A stretch of DNA of 64,000 nt from Halocaridina rubra (GCA_037179515.1 JAXCGZ010007700.1:61979-125978); one strand, 5' to 3'. Positions 10,490-28,640 are shown, counted from the stretch's first letter. Numbers and translations: made by a program. Notes: a model not told the origin generated them from the letters alone.

Positions 10490-11200
10490 GTTTTCCGAAC
10501 TAGGAAAATTCCGTGCAGGCGACGAGGACCTAGACGTTGATGCTGGGGACGGCGCTCTAGAAGAATCCTTCATCTGGATATTTTGAGATTTATTTGGCCA
10601 TTGGCACCTCGGCTTGCACCATTTAGCCCGAGTTCCATAATATAAATGGGCACGACAAACTTTTGGACGTTGATTTTGATGGAACGGTAGCACTCCTAGG
10701 CCTACAGGTGGATTCTTGGAAATTGATGCATACTGGGATGTACTAGCTTGATGAGAAACTGACGACTGATCAACAACATTGATGGGTTTAGCCCTATTAT
10801 TATATTGAGAAAATACCACTAGTTCATCTGTTACTCTTAATTTAGAAGCAGTTCTGCGAATTTCTTCTGAATAAACTGAAGGCTTGCCATGCATTACTGT
10901 ATTACTTATCAAATTATTGAAAAGTTCAGGCTTGGTCTGTTCAAAAATATTTTTGAGGTATGCTTTAATTATATCATAGTCTCTCCTATTTAAAGTGTCT
11001 TGGGGAATACGTTCTACAACAGTAGGGGGCAAGGTAGATAACACATGGAAAAATTTTGTTTCACTGGATTTCACATTAGCTAAGCCAAATTGAGCTTCAA
11101 GAATAGAAAACCACCCTGAAACGCAGGTGTCCATGAATGCAGGGGCTTTCACTGCTATGTGCCTGACAGCACTAGACTTATCATCATCAGAATCGGGCAT
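10487..11200 (-). CDS. gag of the CsRn1-like gypsy element
   Basis: Open 237-codon frame starting MPDSDDDKSSAV and ending in a Ser/Pro-rich tail before TAA TAA. The centre matches the capsid-like region of gypsy Gag proteins (FFHVLSTLPP, YDIIKAYL). Near the C-terminus lies CRAHLYYGTRAKWCKPRC, a Cys-His-Cys-Cys arrangement (C-x2-H-x9-C-x3-C) in place of the usual CCHC knuckle; this CHCC pattern is characteristic of CsRn1-type elements. Gag would form the particle and package RNA. The final codons before the stop form a candidate -1 slippery site joining gag to pol. I see no internal break, but the element as a whole is defective. Confidence 0.75.
   Translation of the reverse strand: MPDSDDDKSSAVRHIAVKAPAFMDTCVSGWFSILEAQFGLANVKSSETKFFHVLSTLPPTVVERIPQDTLNRRDYDIIKAYLKNIFEQTKPELFNNLISNTVMHGKPSVYSEEIRRTASKLRVTDELVVFSQYNNRAKPINVVDQSSVSHQASTSQYASISKNPPVGLGVLPFHQNQRPKVCRAHLYYGTRAKWCKPRCQWPNKSQNIQMKDSSRAPSPASTSRSSSPARNFPSSEN
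10490..10496 (-). promoter_or_regulatory. Candidate gag-pol -1 frameshift heptamer G GAA AAC
   Basis: The last gag codons read TCG GAA AAC TAA. The heptamer GGAAAAC lies in the X XXY YYZ phase directly before the stop and resembles accepted GGA-type variants such as GGAUUUA. Slipping back one base opens a frame that continues without a stop for about 30 codons into the protease active site DTGAAVS. Frame arithmetic between gag and pol agrees with a -1 shift. Confidence 0.55.
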
Positions 11201-11310
11201 TGTTTATGACAGCTTATCTTGGAGTACAAAACTGATAGAAACCTAGGCCTTGCCTACCGGTATGATGCTGAAGAAATTTTGTCACTTACGCCTATCTTGT
11301 CAATTACAAA

Positions 11311-11355
11311 TATCTTGTCACTCCTATATCTTGTCACTCCTATATCTTCTCACTC
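11311..11355 (-). repeat. 16-bp tandem repeat in the gypsy leader
   Basis: About 2.7 copies of a unit reading ATCTTGTCACTCCTAT on the plus strand lie immediately next to the primer-binding site. They are part of the untranslated leader between primer site and gag. Confidence 0.7.
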
Positions 11356-11366
11356 CGGGGTCACCA
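11356..11366 (-). other. Primer-binding site, tRNA-Trp type
   Basis: On the minus strand TGGTGACCCCG precedes GAGTG. This matches the complement of the 3' end of animal tRNA-Trp (CGGGGTCA plus CCA) over 11 bases and keeps a GTG nearby. Its place between LTR-like sequence and gag fits a reverse-transcription primer site. Confidence 0.65.
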
Positions 11367-11600
11367 CTTTATAGTTCAATGTTGACAAGATATCAAGATT
11401 ACCACAATATCATTTAAGGTAACAAAATAGGCCAAAGTCATTAATTTTCAAGCAATTTTATGTATCGAAAATGAACAGACCAAAAGTATCACATTAGACG
11501 AAAAAGGCGGCAATCCAGAGTCAGTGTTGCCATAAAACCAAAACAACGTACAGTTCGTTATGACAAAAAGAAGCAAAATTAAGGGCTCAGTTTAGAACAA
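11367..11600 (-). repeat. Probable 5' LTR (one copy, ends not resolved)
   Basis: This noncoding stretch sits just outside the primer-binding site, where a 5' LTR must lie. No second LTR exists in the window to define its ends, and I do not see a clear TG...CA boundary. An AT microsatellite begins at 11629 and may have been inside or beside the LTR. Confidence 0.4.
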
Positions 11601-11626
11601 CAACAAAATTATTAATAAATAAAGTG

Positions 11627-11826
<200 letters not shown>

Positions 11827-11917
11827 ATTAATAAATAAATTAATATATAAATAAAGAAGACATATATCATACCACTACAACACTCCAAATAAAGAAAGAA
11901 AATACACTATGCCACTA

Positions 11918-12545
11918 CATAAACATACTGGTAGATTTGTCTCCAGAAATACATATAAATGGCATAGTAAGGGCAGCATATTCATTCTTATCAAATGTAA
12001 GGGTAGCCTTCAGGCACATGGACAAGGAAATGTTCAGAAATATTTATGTAACCTATGTGAGGCCAAAACTCGAATATGCAGCCCCCTTTTGGAGTCCACA
12101 CTTGAAAAAGCACATAGCTAAGCTTGAAAAAGTTCAAAGGCATGCCACGAAACTGGTGCCAGAAATACGCAATCTCAGTTATGATAAGAGGCTGAGTGAA
12201 TTAGACTTACCATCACTCGAAGCTAGAAGATTGAGGGGGGATATGGTGACAGTCTTTAAATTCCTTCATGGTTATAATAGAGTGGATAGGGATCGATATT
12301 TTGATATGGCTGGCTGAAGCTTCGTAAGAAAACTTCTTTGCAGGATGTAAGGAAATACTTTTTCTGTGTAAGAATAGTTAATAATTGGAATTCGCTAAGT
12401 GAGGAGATAGTTAATGCTATCTCAATCCATAGTTTTAAGGACAGGTATGATAAGTATCACTAAGTATAAAATGGAACCGATCAGGAGACGGGAAGATACG
12501 AGCTTTGGGCTCCTTCCCGTAAACACAATTAGGTAATCACAATTA
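11918..12545 (+). mobile_element. C1, 3' fragment of a CR1-like LINE
   Basis: Encodes the thumb/C-terminal part of C ORF2 (YVRPKLEYAAPFW, LEKVQRHATKLV, ELDLPSLEARR) followed by the C 3' UTR and terminal units AATTAGGTAATCA. Compared with C4 it lacks about 27 bp after GATATGGCTGGC (12310), which removes SRTRGHS and shifts the frame. Its 3' tail interrupts the E RNase H exactly within the WIPSHI motif. Confidence 0.85.
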
Positions 12546-13030
12546 GGTAATCATATGCAAATGTGAGATGGTATCCACATAAATTCCACACTGTGATCAG
12601 TTGCCTTGAGTTGATGTATTATGTATCTATAATGTGACTCTAATTCACTATTGACTGTATTAGGACTATTTAAAGAAATCAGTGCACTATGGCTATCAAC
12701 AAATACGAAAATATCTTTACATTTAATGGATGCAACTAATAAACCCTCATATATTGATTGAAACTCAGCACTTGCGGCAGTTGCATAATCACTCACTCTC
12801 TTAGATATGTGTTCATCAATACTTACACCCTATTCAAAGAATTCCCTAATTAGAGCCCCACACCCAGCCTTAATACCACTTACTGACCCATCACAATACA
12901 TATGAATTGCATTACATCTGGGTGAAGCATTGATATCAGACAAAAAAGAATTATCAGCTTAATGGAGAGAGTTCATGTATCCTAGCACTCAAGTGCAGAA
13001 TATTCACATTAACTCTGTCTTGTAACCAAG
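12546..13030 (-). pseudogene. E LINE, RNase H segment
   Basis: Minus-strand RNase H: first Asp in YCDGSVSGIKAGCGALI (about 12.9 kb), Glu in AEFQSIYEGL, second Asp in FVDSHSALISL, and the start of the last motif WIPSHI at 12555. One stop interrupts it near 12.83 kb. The end is cut off by C1 and the upstream linker is cut off by C2. With the pieces at 15.8-16.2, 17.0-17.25 and 21.5-23.1 kb it forms one old, dispersed element. Confidence 0.75.
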
Positions 13031-15660
13031 ATCTGAGAGGACTGGTGGAGGGATAGTACTGCTCATAAGTGAAAGGATTCAAGTTGAAGAAATAAACTTG
13101 GCTGTAGAAAATGAGTTCAAGGAATTTCTTGTTGCTCGCATAAATACTGGGTCAGAGAGCATAATAATAGCTGTTGTATATAACCCACCAAGGAGCCACA
13201 ATAGGCTAGAAGTTTATGAGGAAAGTCATATAGGTACTATTGAAGTTATAAACTCAGTTGTTAACATGGCACGGGGGAGAAAATGTAGGATTTTGATTAT
13301 GGGAGATTTTAATCATAAAGAGATAGATTGGAAAAATCTTGACCCACACAGTGGTGAGGACTCATTTGGGGCAAGGTTCCTAGATTGCGTACAAGGGAAT
13401 TTCCTACACCAACATGTAATGGAACCAACGAGGGCCAGGGGTGGGGATGAGCCATCACTACTTGATCTAGTATTTACAGATAATGTGTTGGATATTGAAA
13501 AAAATTGAGTATGAACCACCAATTGGAAAGAGTGAAAACTGTGTGTTGTTGATGGAGTATATCATTGAAGATATTCTTCCTGAGAGAAGAGGCACTGAGG
13601 ACATGAGGAGGAACTATCCGAAAGGAGATTACATCAAAATGAATGAGCTTTTTGCAGTTATTGACTGGAGAACCTTATTTTACAACAAATCTGTACAAGA
13701 AATGTATGACATCTTTTGTGAGAAATATGGGAAGATAGTAGATTGCTGCATACCTGTCACCAAAGTATGTGTAATTCATGCCAGAGAGAAATGGTTCGAT
13801 AATGGGTGTAAAAGAGCTAGGGAGTGGAGAGACAAATGCTGGAAAAGGTATAAGAGGAGAAAAAACATAAATGCCTGGCAAACCTACAAAAGAGCAAGAA
13901 ATGACTACCTAAGTAAAAGGAGAGAGGCAGAGAGAGACTATGAGAGGGACATCACCAGGAAGGCTAAAGAAAATCCCAAGCTTTTCCACAGCTTTATCAG
14001 AGGAAAACTGAAGGTAAAAGAACAGGTTTTAAGGCTAAAAAGAGAGGATGGAAGCATCACTGAAACGGATGAAGAGAGCTGCAAAGATCTGAACAAGGAG
14101 TTTCAGTCAGTATTTGCAGTAGAAAATACCCCACCCCCTCAGATTGCAGAGATAGAAGCTCAAGGGCCAGTATTTGAGAATATCAAAATTACAGCAACGG
14201 AGGTATGCAAAGCGCTGATGGATTTAGATGTTCATAAAGCTACAGGTCCTGATGACATATCCTCTCATATACTTAAAAAATGCGCAAACTCAGTATCAGT
14301 GGCACTAAGTATCATATTTAAAAAGTCACTGGGGTCAGGGGAGATTCCAAGATACTGGAAACAAGCAAATGTGACACCTATCTTCAAAAAGGGAAGGAGG
14401 GATACGGCTCTGAACTATAGACCAGTTTCCTTGACCAGCATAGTTTGCAAAGTTATGGAGAAACTACTAAGGAAACATATCTCTCTTCACTTGGAATCCT
14501 TCAACTTTTTGTCAGTGAGGCAACATGGCTTCAGAGAAGGTAGATCAACAGTAACAAACTTATTAGAATTTTATGATGAGGTAAGCCGAATCTTACAGGA
14601 AAGAGAGGGCTGGGCAGACTGCATATTCCTAGACTTCCAGAAAGCGTTTGACACTGTTCCACATGGGAGACTTATTAGGAAGCTGAAAGCAATGGCTAGA
14701 ATAGGTGGAAATGTCTTGGAATGGATAAAAACTTACTTAGAAGGAAGGGAACAGAGGGTTAGAATAAGACACTCAATGTCTGAATGGAGAAGAGTTAGTA
14801 GTGGAGTTCCACAGGGTTCAGTTTTAGGGCCACTTTTGTTCCTTGTATATGTAAATGACCTACCAGAGTCTGTAAATTCATTCATGAATATGTTTGCAGA
14901 TGATGCAAAGATTGTGAAGAAAGTAAAAAACGAGAACAATGGTAGAGAACTTCAGGAAGATCTAAATAGTCTGCATTAGTGGTCAGAAAAGTGGCTAATG
15001 AAATTCAATACTTCAATGGGTACAAGTGCAAGAAGGCCCAAGCTTGACTACTCGGTGGCTGGAGTACAACTTCAAGAGACAGTAATTGAGAGAGATCTTG
15101 GAGTAAACATACTGGCAGATTTGTCTCCAGAAATACATATAAATGGCATAGTAAGGGCAACATATGCATTCTTATCAAATGTAAGGGTAGCCTTCAGGCA
15201 CATGGACAAGGAAATGTTCAGAAATATTTATGTAACCTATGTGAGGCCAAAACTCGAATATGCAGCCCCCTTTTGGAATACACACTTGAAAAAGCACCTA
15301 GCTAAGCTTGAAAAAGTTCAGAGACATGCCACGAAACTGGTGCCAGAAAAACGATATCTCAGTTATGATGAGAGGCTGAGGGAATTAGACTTACCATCAC
15401 TCGAAACTAGAAGATTGGGGGGAATATGGTGACAGTCTTTAAAGTCCTTCATGGTTATGATAGAGTGGATAGGGATCGATAGTTTGATATGGCTGGCTCT
15501 AGAACTACTAGTCATAGTTTGAAACTTCGTAAGAAAACTTCTTTGCAGGATGTAAGGAAATACTTTTTCAGTGTAAGAGTAGTTGATAATTGGAATTGGC
15601 TAAGCAAGGAGATAGTTAATGCTATCTCAATCCATAATTTTAAGGACAGGTATGATATGC
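13031..15660 (+). pseudogene. C2 ORF2, broken endonuclease/RT
   Basis: Relative to C4: an extra A in the A-run at about 13500 shifts the frame after VLDIE; SDHC is changed to SENC, losing the conserved His of the endonuclease; Trp-region codon GAG is TAG at 14977; 18 bases are missing at about 15015 (the SKCKVMR segment); and a base change in the G-run near 15420 shifts the frame again. RT motifs DFQKAFDTVPH, GVPQGSVLGPLLF and FADDAKIVK remain readable. Confidence 0.85.
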
Positions 15661-15762
15661 ATCACTAAGTATAAAATGGAACCGATCAGGAGACGGGAAA
15701 ATACGAGCTTTGAGCTCTTTCCCGTAAACACAATTAGGTAAGTACAATTAGGCAAGTACTAT
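13031..15762 (+). mobile_element. C2, 5'-truncated CR1-like LINE inserted in E
   Basis: Starts inside the endonuclease (RTGGGIVLLIS region) and runs to the C tail at about 15762. The tail units are diverged (AATTAGGTAAGTAC). E resumes on both sides in the opposite orientation, with no microsatellite at this insertion site. 5' truncation fits target-primed insertion. Confidence 0.85.
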
Positions 15763-16200
15763 CATTCTTTAACAAGGGTGTACAATACAGGACTGCATCA
15801 TAATCAAGCAAAGTTTTATACAATATCTTTCTATATCTGCTCACTTTAGCAGAGAATTGACTATTTTGACAAATGTTTAACAAGGAAATGGAAAAATTAC
15901 CACCTCTTCTCATAATTTTGTTAAAAGTAGCTATAATCAACTCTTTAATTCTAAATAAATACTTGGAAGATTCAGTTCCATTCTCATAATTTCTATTCGA
16001 GTAGTTCTAGGACATCCTAATATTATCCTCATCGCCTCATTTTGCACTACTTCTAAGGGAGATAGATACTTCTGTGAAAAGGACATAAATACAGGAACAG
16101 CATAATCAATGATAAACCTAACAGTACTAATGCACACTGTCTGTAGCAATGGTATACCCATTCCACAATCATTATTTGCTACCACTCTCAAAGGCTTCAA
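15763..16200 (-). pseudogene. E LINE, RT C-terminal segment
   Basis: Minus-strand coding remnant LKPLRVVANNDCGMGIP, then IIDYAVPVF and LEVVQNEAMRIILGCPRTT. This is the RT connection region of I-type LINEs (the position of YACPVW and QNxAxRxxxG in relatives). It lies downstream of the RT palm piece at 17.0-17.25 kb; F separates the two without loss of reading frame. Confidence 0.7.
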
Positions 16201-17036
16201 CCTTTCTCCTCCTGATAACCCTATTGTCTTCGAAACTAATGAAATTTACCCTCTTAAGTCTATCAACATAATAGAAATCCATATAGACTCTAACTTGTCT
16301 TGGAGGAATCACATAATCCAATTTTCTAAATCTTCATCTAAAAAATTGGGGTTTTTGTTTCGTTTTCGCCATTACTTTTCCTCATTGCAGTTACTTAAAA
16401 TTTGCAAAGATCTTATCCGCCCCTGCTTAGAATACTGCTCTCACATCTGGGGTGCTTCTTCCTTTACTTATCTTCTTGATAGGGTTGAATCTAAGGCAGT
16501 CAGACTCATTAATTATCCTTCTCTTACTTCTAACCTAGATTCTCTCTCTCTTCGCCGTAAGGTATCTTCCCTCTCACTTTTGTATCGCTACTACTTCCAT
16601 CGCTGATCTGATGAGTTGGCGAGTTGCATCCCTCCTCCACTGCCGAGGCAGCGTAACACTCGCCAAGCGGCCTCATCTCACAGGTACTGTGTAGAGATTT
16701 GTAGCTCGCGGATTGGTCGGTGCAGCGACTGCTTCTTCCCATCTACCTCCAGACTCTGGAACTCTCTTCCTTCTCCTGTCTTTCCCAAATCTTATGACCT
16801 TTCATCTTCAAAAAGCAGATCTATCGTCATCTCAGAGCCTAGTCCTCCATATCTCTGGGTCCTCTTTACTTTGACTGTTTTTTCTGTCTGTCGTTTTCCT
16901 TTGTGCAACATTACCTCATCTCTGCCTTGCCCTTAACCTTTTTCTATTCCTTTGTCTTGGTATTTTCTCGTGGCCGGGCCTATATTGAAGAGGGCAGTTT
17001 CTGCTTGTCACAGTGTCACTCTCTTAAAAAAAAACT
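16201..17036 (+). mobile_element. F, 5'-truncated LINE with A-tail inside E
   Basis: Plus-strand RT C-terminus: IHIDSNLSWRNHI, LLKICKDLIRPCLEYCSHIWG and RVESKAVRLI, frame break near 16605, then CSDCFFPSTSRLWNSLP and VFPKSYDLSSSK. A 3' UTR of about 170 bp ends in nine A residues at 17027-17035. The E frame is continuous when F is excluded, so the borders are accurate to a few bases. The NSLP...VFP C-terminus is common in jockey/CR1 group LINEs; clade not settled. Confidence 0.75.
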
Positions 17037-17254
17037 ACAAATATTCTTTACATAATATAAAGCAATTTTATTAGAATGAAAGCTAATATACATTCCTAAA
17101 TATTTATAATTAATTACCCTTTCCAGTGCCTGTCTATTAAACATGATGAGTTTACTGTTTGTATCTCTAGTTTGATATTTGGTATTGGATCCACTTGCAA
17201 CCAATCCCAAACAGGAACAAAGAGATTAAAGTTCAGCAAGGTCTTGTGCCATGA
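17037..17254 (-). pseudogene. E LINE, RT thumb segment
   Basis: Reads SKLIMFNRQALERV and NYKYLGMYISF on the minus strand, the part just after the catalytic box in RT. It carries one stop near the B3 border. Excluding B3, it joins in frame to ADDILLQCTNEDV at 21.52 kb. Confidence 0.7.
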
Positions 17255-17269
17255 CTTTTTTTTTCTTTG

Positions 17270-17490
17270 ATGTTCTCCCTTGAGGGTGAGCGGACCTTCC
17301 CTTGTGGCCCGTAGGTGGGGTAAGATGTTGTTGATTGTATTTGGTATTCGCTCTTGCGGGCGAATGGGCTTTCCTATTTGGTGAGGAGGTGGGGTGAAAT
17401 CTTGTTAGTGTTGGTGGTATTCACTCTTGAGGGTGATCGGACTTTCCTATATTGGCCCGCAGGTGAGGTTGTGCAAAACTGTAAAGATAA
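17270..17490 (-). repeat. Threefold 73-74 bp repeat in the B3 3' UTR
   Basis: Units begin at 17275, 17349 and 17422, in the same order and spacing as in B2. The middle unit is the most diverged in every copy. Confidence 0.75.
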
Positions 17491-17594
17491 TGGAAAGAAT
17501 AAGTGTTCAGTTGAGGATTATTAGCTTACATAAAACAATTTAAATGAATTCCTGTTTTGGAGGTGAGAGAGACTTATTACATGGTTATCTTGGT

Positions 17595-20500
17595 GGAGGG
17601 TATTGACTGATGATATTTAGTAGACTGTTCACGTAGTTGTTTGTTGCTAGTCTGATTATGGAGCTAGCAACATGAAGAGCATTTGGATCTTCGCTGGATG
17701 TTGCGGGGGCACCAGTTTCCGGTCGAATTTCTGAAAAGGAATCACATTCGAGGATGTAGTGGAGCAGTGGATGTGGTGAAGCTACCTGGCAAATGGCGCA
17801 TTACCTGATTATATCATCCACTATTCGCCAGGTGCACTTGTACCCGAGTCTCAGACGGTACACATTGACCACCGTGCTTCGTCGAAGGTTCTTAGGCAGG
17901 GTGATTCGCTGAAGATCAGTGGTGGCTTTGTACCACCAGGTGGAGGGGGAGCCAGTGTCTGTGCACAGGTTGTGTTTAGTTATTAAGACGTTAAGGAGTG
18001 TCTTGATGGCTTTATTTTTTATCTGTTGAACCCCAGGAGGCAGATATATTTGGATTTCTGCTCTGAGAGTGGCTTGTTTGGTGGCTTGATCGGCTTCCTC
18101 GTTTCCCTTGATGCCGACGTGGCTGGGAATCCAGGCAAGAGTGATGGCTTTTCCAAGGCTGGTAGCCCTGTGGTAGTGGCTGAGGATGGTGGTAATGATA
18201 CGTACATTGTCTCCGAGGAGTGGCTTCTTGATGGCCTGTAAGGCGCCTTTAGAGTCAGAGAGAATTAGGGCATGGTCAGCTCCTTGCTGGTTGAAGAAGT
18301 CGAGGGCGTTGGCTATGGCAACAAGCTCAGTCCGGAGCAATGAGCAGGAGTTTGACAGTCTCCAGGATAGGACGTGGTTTCCAGTGGTGAAGGCGGCGGC
18401 TGAGGCTTCAGTTTCTTGATTTACTGAACCGTCAGTGTAGTAGACTTGAGAGTTTGACCTGCTCCAGCTCTGAATTTTTAAGGACAAGCAGGTTTACCAA
18501 GCTTTTGGGATTGTCAGGGAGCTCGATCTTTATGTTGAGTGGTTGGTCATTCCATGGGGGTGGGCATCTGTATTCAGGAAGAGGAGTGTCCTGTATCTTG
18601 GCTAGGATGCTCTCAATGACTGGCAGTGCTTGCAGGCTAGCACAGACCTTGTCTGCCCAGGTACTAGGATGGTGGTTGGGGTGGCGATTGAGGGCTAGAT
18701 GGAGATTTGTGCCAGCGAGGCATTTATGTTGGGCAGTGTTGGTTTTGGCCACAAAGAGGGTCAGTCTTTGCTGAGCTCTGAGTTTGAGTGGCATGAGTCC
18801 CTATTCCATCTGGATGTTTTCTCTCTTGGTCCACATGGGGGCTCCTAGCATGGTACGTATGGTGTTGTTTTGAATTACTTCTATCTTGTCCCACTGTTGG
18901 TCCTTTAGTAGCCAGAGTGTGGGACAAGCATAGTCTATGAGGCTGCGTATGGCTTGTACATAGACGCTTCTGAGGACATTAAATGATGCACCATCGTAGA
19001 GGCCTGACATCCGACAAAGGACCGCTTGTCCCTGGCTGCACTTGTCGCGCAAGTGTTGAATTTCAGGTCCAAAGGTCTGCTGTCGATGATTACACCCAGG
19101 TATTAGTACTTGGTAAACCAGTCCACAGGCTCATTACATATGACCAGATTAGTGTCTGGTCTCCGCTGGTGGATGGGAAGGACCTTGGTTTTGCAGGCAT
19201 TGATTTTAACTCCGAGGGAGATGGAGGCTTGGTTAATCTTGGTGAGGCAGCGCTGTGTCTTGTGCGAGCTTCTGTCACCTATTGTGACAAGGGCAAAGTC
19301 ATCCGCATAGTTGAAGAGTTTGGCTCCATGTGGTAGTGCGATATCCATGAGTTTTTCCATGAGACAATTAAATAGGAAGGGGCTAAGGATTCCACCTTGG
19401 GGAGTCCCATTTTCGTGGTGTTTGTAGGTGGAGTAGAGCCCATCTACTTTGACTCATGCACTACAGTTTTGTAGACTCTGCTTGATCCATGAGAGAAGGT
19501 TACCTTTGATCTGCTTTGAAACGAGAGCTGAGAGTATCGCCGGCACATTGGGTAGTTCAAAGGCCTTCTCTAGGTCTAGAAAAACGACGCATCCACGGCA
19601 GTTGTTGATAAATGATAGCATGGAGGCTATGCATTTTGAGGTGCCTAAGCCAAGCTGGTAGGCAAACATGTTTTCTGGGAAGGGTGGGCATTTCCAGCGG
19701 ACTCTGTTGAGTACCATCTTTTCTGCCATCTTGCTCAGGCAAGATGTGGTTTTGGGATGGGCTGAATGTCTGCTCTGTTCCATGAGGCTGATCTGATTCT
19801 GTGTGTGCATGTCAAATTGATCAGAGAGAGCAGAGCAAGCTCCCCTTGGGGCCCCATATTTTGAATCATTGTGTATGTGATTCTATCAGCACCTGGGGCT
19901 GTGTTCTTAGAGCTTATGCTTACTCTTAGTAGCTCAGTCAGAGAGAATGGGGCATCTGTTTCGTCTTCAGTGTTGATGGCCTTTTCTATTTCTTCCCATC
20001 TTGCAGTGATGAGGTCCTGAAGAGTTGTTCTGGTGGTGATGGGGAGCTGGTTGGAGCTTGCTCTATCCACGAATTTGATGGAGAGTTCTTCTGCTGCCCT
20101 GCTAGGATCCCTGTGGGGGATGATTTTAGGAGGTTTTCCTTTAGCAAAGGAGTTAATGCTCCTCCACATCTGGCCCACAGAGGTGTGAGCATCTAGGGTG
20201 GAACACCACTCTAGCCATTTTTTCCTCTTAATATTGCATGTCTCTTCATATACATGTTCTTTGAAAAAAAAAAAAACAAACAAACTTTATTTCCATTTCA
20301 TTATACAATGGGTATTCATCAGCCGGGACAAGCCCCAACCCCCCACTGTGGTGTCCACCCACAGCAGTTCCTGCCAGTAAACAGCTTAAACTCTCGGTCT
20401 TGGACGGGAACCGATCTTTCGACCTCGTGAATGCGAAGCCAGCGCGTTACCACTGTACTAGCCAGCAGGCTAGTGGTAGGAGTCTTTAGTGTGACGTTTC

Positions 20501-21426
20501 CTGTGCATTTTCCGGATGACATTGAGCCAGTGACTGAGTTCTTTAAATCTGTCACAGTAGTACCATCTGTCCCAATAAGTGGTGTGATGTGGTGTGCAGA
20601 GGGGGATGGAGGAGTTTGCTGCAGCTTGCAGGGCATTGACTAGCTCGGCCTCTGCTTGGTCGATGTCTTCGGATGGTGTGTAGGCTGAAAACCAATTGCT
20701 GAGGTGCTCCTGGAATCGGCCCCAGTCGGCCTTCTTGAAATTCCATCAAGGGGGAGGAGCAGGGATTTGGAAGATTTCAGGTATTGGCAGCGCGAGATGG
20801 ATCCCATAGTGGTCGCTTGTGACCAGGGGATGGACTCTCCATGTGGCGTCTTGCTTTAGGGAGTTGGAGACAAAGGTGAGGTCCAGTATTCCACCTCTGT
20901 CATGTGTTGGCTCATGATTGTTGAGAAGGGAGACGTCTTCTTGGTCATCCAGCAGGCTCATGATGTGTCTGCCTGCAGCACAGGGGCGCTCATACCTGAA
21001 TCTTGGATGGTGCACGTTGAAGTCTCCTCCCATTACCAAGTCACGATGATTGGCTAGCCCGAAGAGGGTAGTCAGGTCTAAGCCACCAGCCTGTGGCCTG
21101 TAAATGTTGCACAGATCTATGCAGCTGCCCAGAAGTTTGATGTTAACAGCGAGGACGTGGACATCTTCGCTGCAGTGGACCGGTTGGGTTATTTCATTGG
21201 CTAACAGGTTTTTCCTGATAAAGGTTTCACTGCCTCTGTTCTCCCCTGGAGACCAGTGCTGGTAGAATCCTTTGTATCCTGATATTTTTGGAGTGTTTTG
21301 CTCTGTGCACAGGGTTTCTTGAACCATGATGACATCTATGTTGTCAGCCTTGGCAATGCCTTCAAGATGTTGTACTTTGTGTCTGAGACCCTGGGCATTC
21401 CAGTGTAGGATCCCGAGATTAGACAT
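17595..21426 (-). pseudogene. B3 ORF2: endonuclease, RT, RNase H, broken
   Basis: The endonuclease frame 21426-20746 is open: MVQETLCTEQ, GGDFNVHHPRF (GDFN intact) and a C-terminal SDHYGIHLAL box. RT parts lie at 20283-19735, 19810-19454 and 19360-19052 with FNYADDFALV. RNase H at 18487-17801 is complete for its acidic motifs: YTDGSVNQ, RTELVAI, LILSDSKGAL and WIPSHVGIKGNEEAD. Breaks include the SINE, a deletion near 19740 (the PDNPGPISLL segment is missing) and frame changes between pieces. RNase H here is the best-preserved copy in the window and is useful as the family reference. Confidence 0.8.
20262..20476 (-). mobile_element. tRNA-derived SINE with A-tail inside B3
   Basis: On the minus strand a tRNA-like head (CTGGCTAGTACAGTGG, an A-box form, and GGTTCCCGTCC, a B-box form about 35 bases later) is followed by about 120 bp of body, an AATAAAG motif and a tail of A and CAAA residues. 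Comparison with B1 and B2 shows that about 15-20 bp of B sequence (after TCTTTGA) were lost at the site and that no target duplication is present. The element depends on a LINE for movement; which one is unknown. Confidence 0.75.
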
Positions 21427-21491
21427 CTTAATGTTTTAAGGAGGTGGAGGTGGTAGGAGTGGTGGGTTGTTGAGGCTGGTGGTGTGTTCTG

Positions 21492-28251
<6,760 letters not shown>

Positions 28252-28640
28252 ATTTCATGGCCAGAATGAGATTGGGAATTGAATTAAATGCTAAAATGAA
28301 GCCACGAGTGAGGTTGGGGAATCTGCAATATGAACATAGTGGCATTCAGTTAGAATGCGTTCATTCCTAAGTATAGCAGATATAAGCTATAAGGTTGGAT
28401 TCCTTTTAACCTTCTGTGGTGTAGTGGTAGCGCCTTGACTTAGTAATCATAAGTCCTAGGTTCGAGTCCTGGTAGGGGTAAAAAATGATTCATGTTTTCA
28501 CATATGTAATGTGCTTAATTGGTTATTTCATGGCCAGAATGAGATTGGGAATTGAATTAAATGCTAAAATGAAGCCACGAGTGAGGTTGGGGAATCTGTA
28601 ATATGAACATAGTGGCATTCACCTGGTGCCGTCTTCAGAG

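Larger units (their letters stand above)
8648..11600 (-). mobile_element. Ty3/gypsy LTR retrotransposon, CsRn1-like, 3' part missing
   Basis: Minus-strand element with, in order, a probable 5' LTR (about 11.6-11.37 kb), primer-binding site (11366-11356), leader, gag (11200-10487), then protease, RT and RNase H in one pol frame down to 8648. Integrase and the 3' LTR are not seen: RNase H runs directly into B2. The CHCC-type gag motif and a tRNA-Trp primer site are both described features of the CsRn1 clade, so I assign it there. Two pol nonsense codons and a mutated RT active site make it dead. Confidence 0.8.
17255..21491 (-). mobile_element. B3, nearly full ORF2-length I-like LINE inserted in E
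   Basis: From about 21491 (truncated within the ORF1 C-terminus) to an A-tail at 17256-17264. It contains the ORF1/ORF2 junction TAAGATG, endonuclease, RT, RNase H and the complete 3' UTR with three 73-74 bp units. Flanks rejoin the E reading frame almost perfectly with only a shared AC, so the target duplication is about 2 bp or absent. A tRNA-type SINE interrupts ORF2 at about 20.26-20.47 kb. Confidence 0.85.

Noticed and set aside
8648..11600. Endogenous retrovirus or viral insertion
   Set aside because: Only gag and pol of a gypsy-type retrotransposon are seen; no envelope gene and no viral structural protein is recognisable anywhere in the window.
20390..20470. Functional tRNA gene inside B3
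   Set aside because: Box-like motifs are present, but followed by a SINE body and A-tail; no complete cloverleaf.
28411..28482. Functional tRNA gene
   Set aside because: A- and B-boxes and a possible anticodon arm exist, but the acceptor stem does not pair and the body is repeated 274 bp away, so it is a SINE head.
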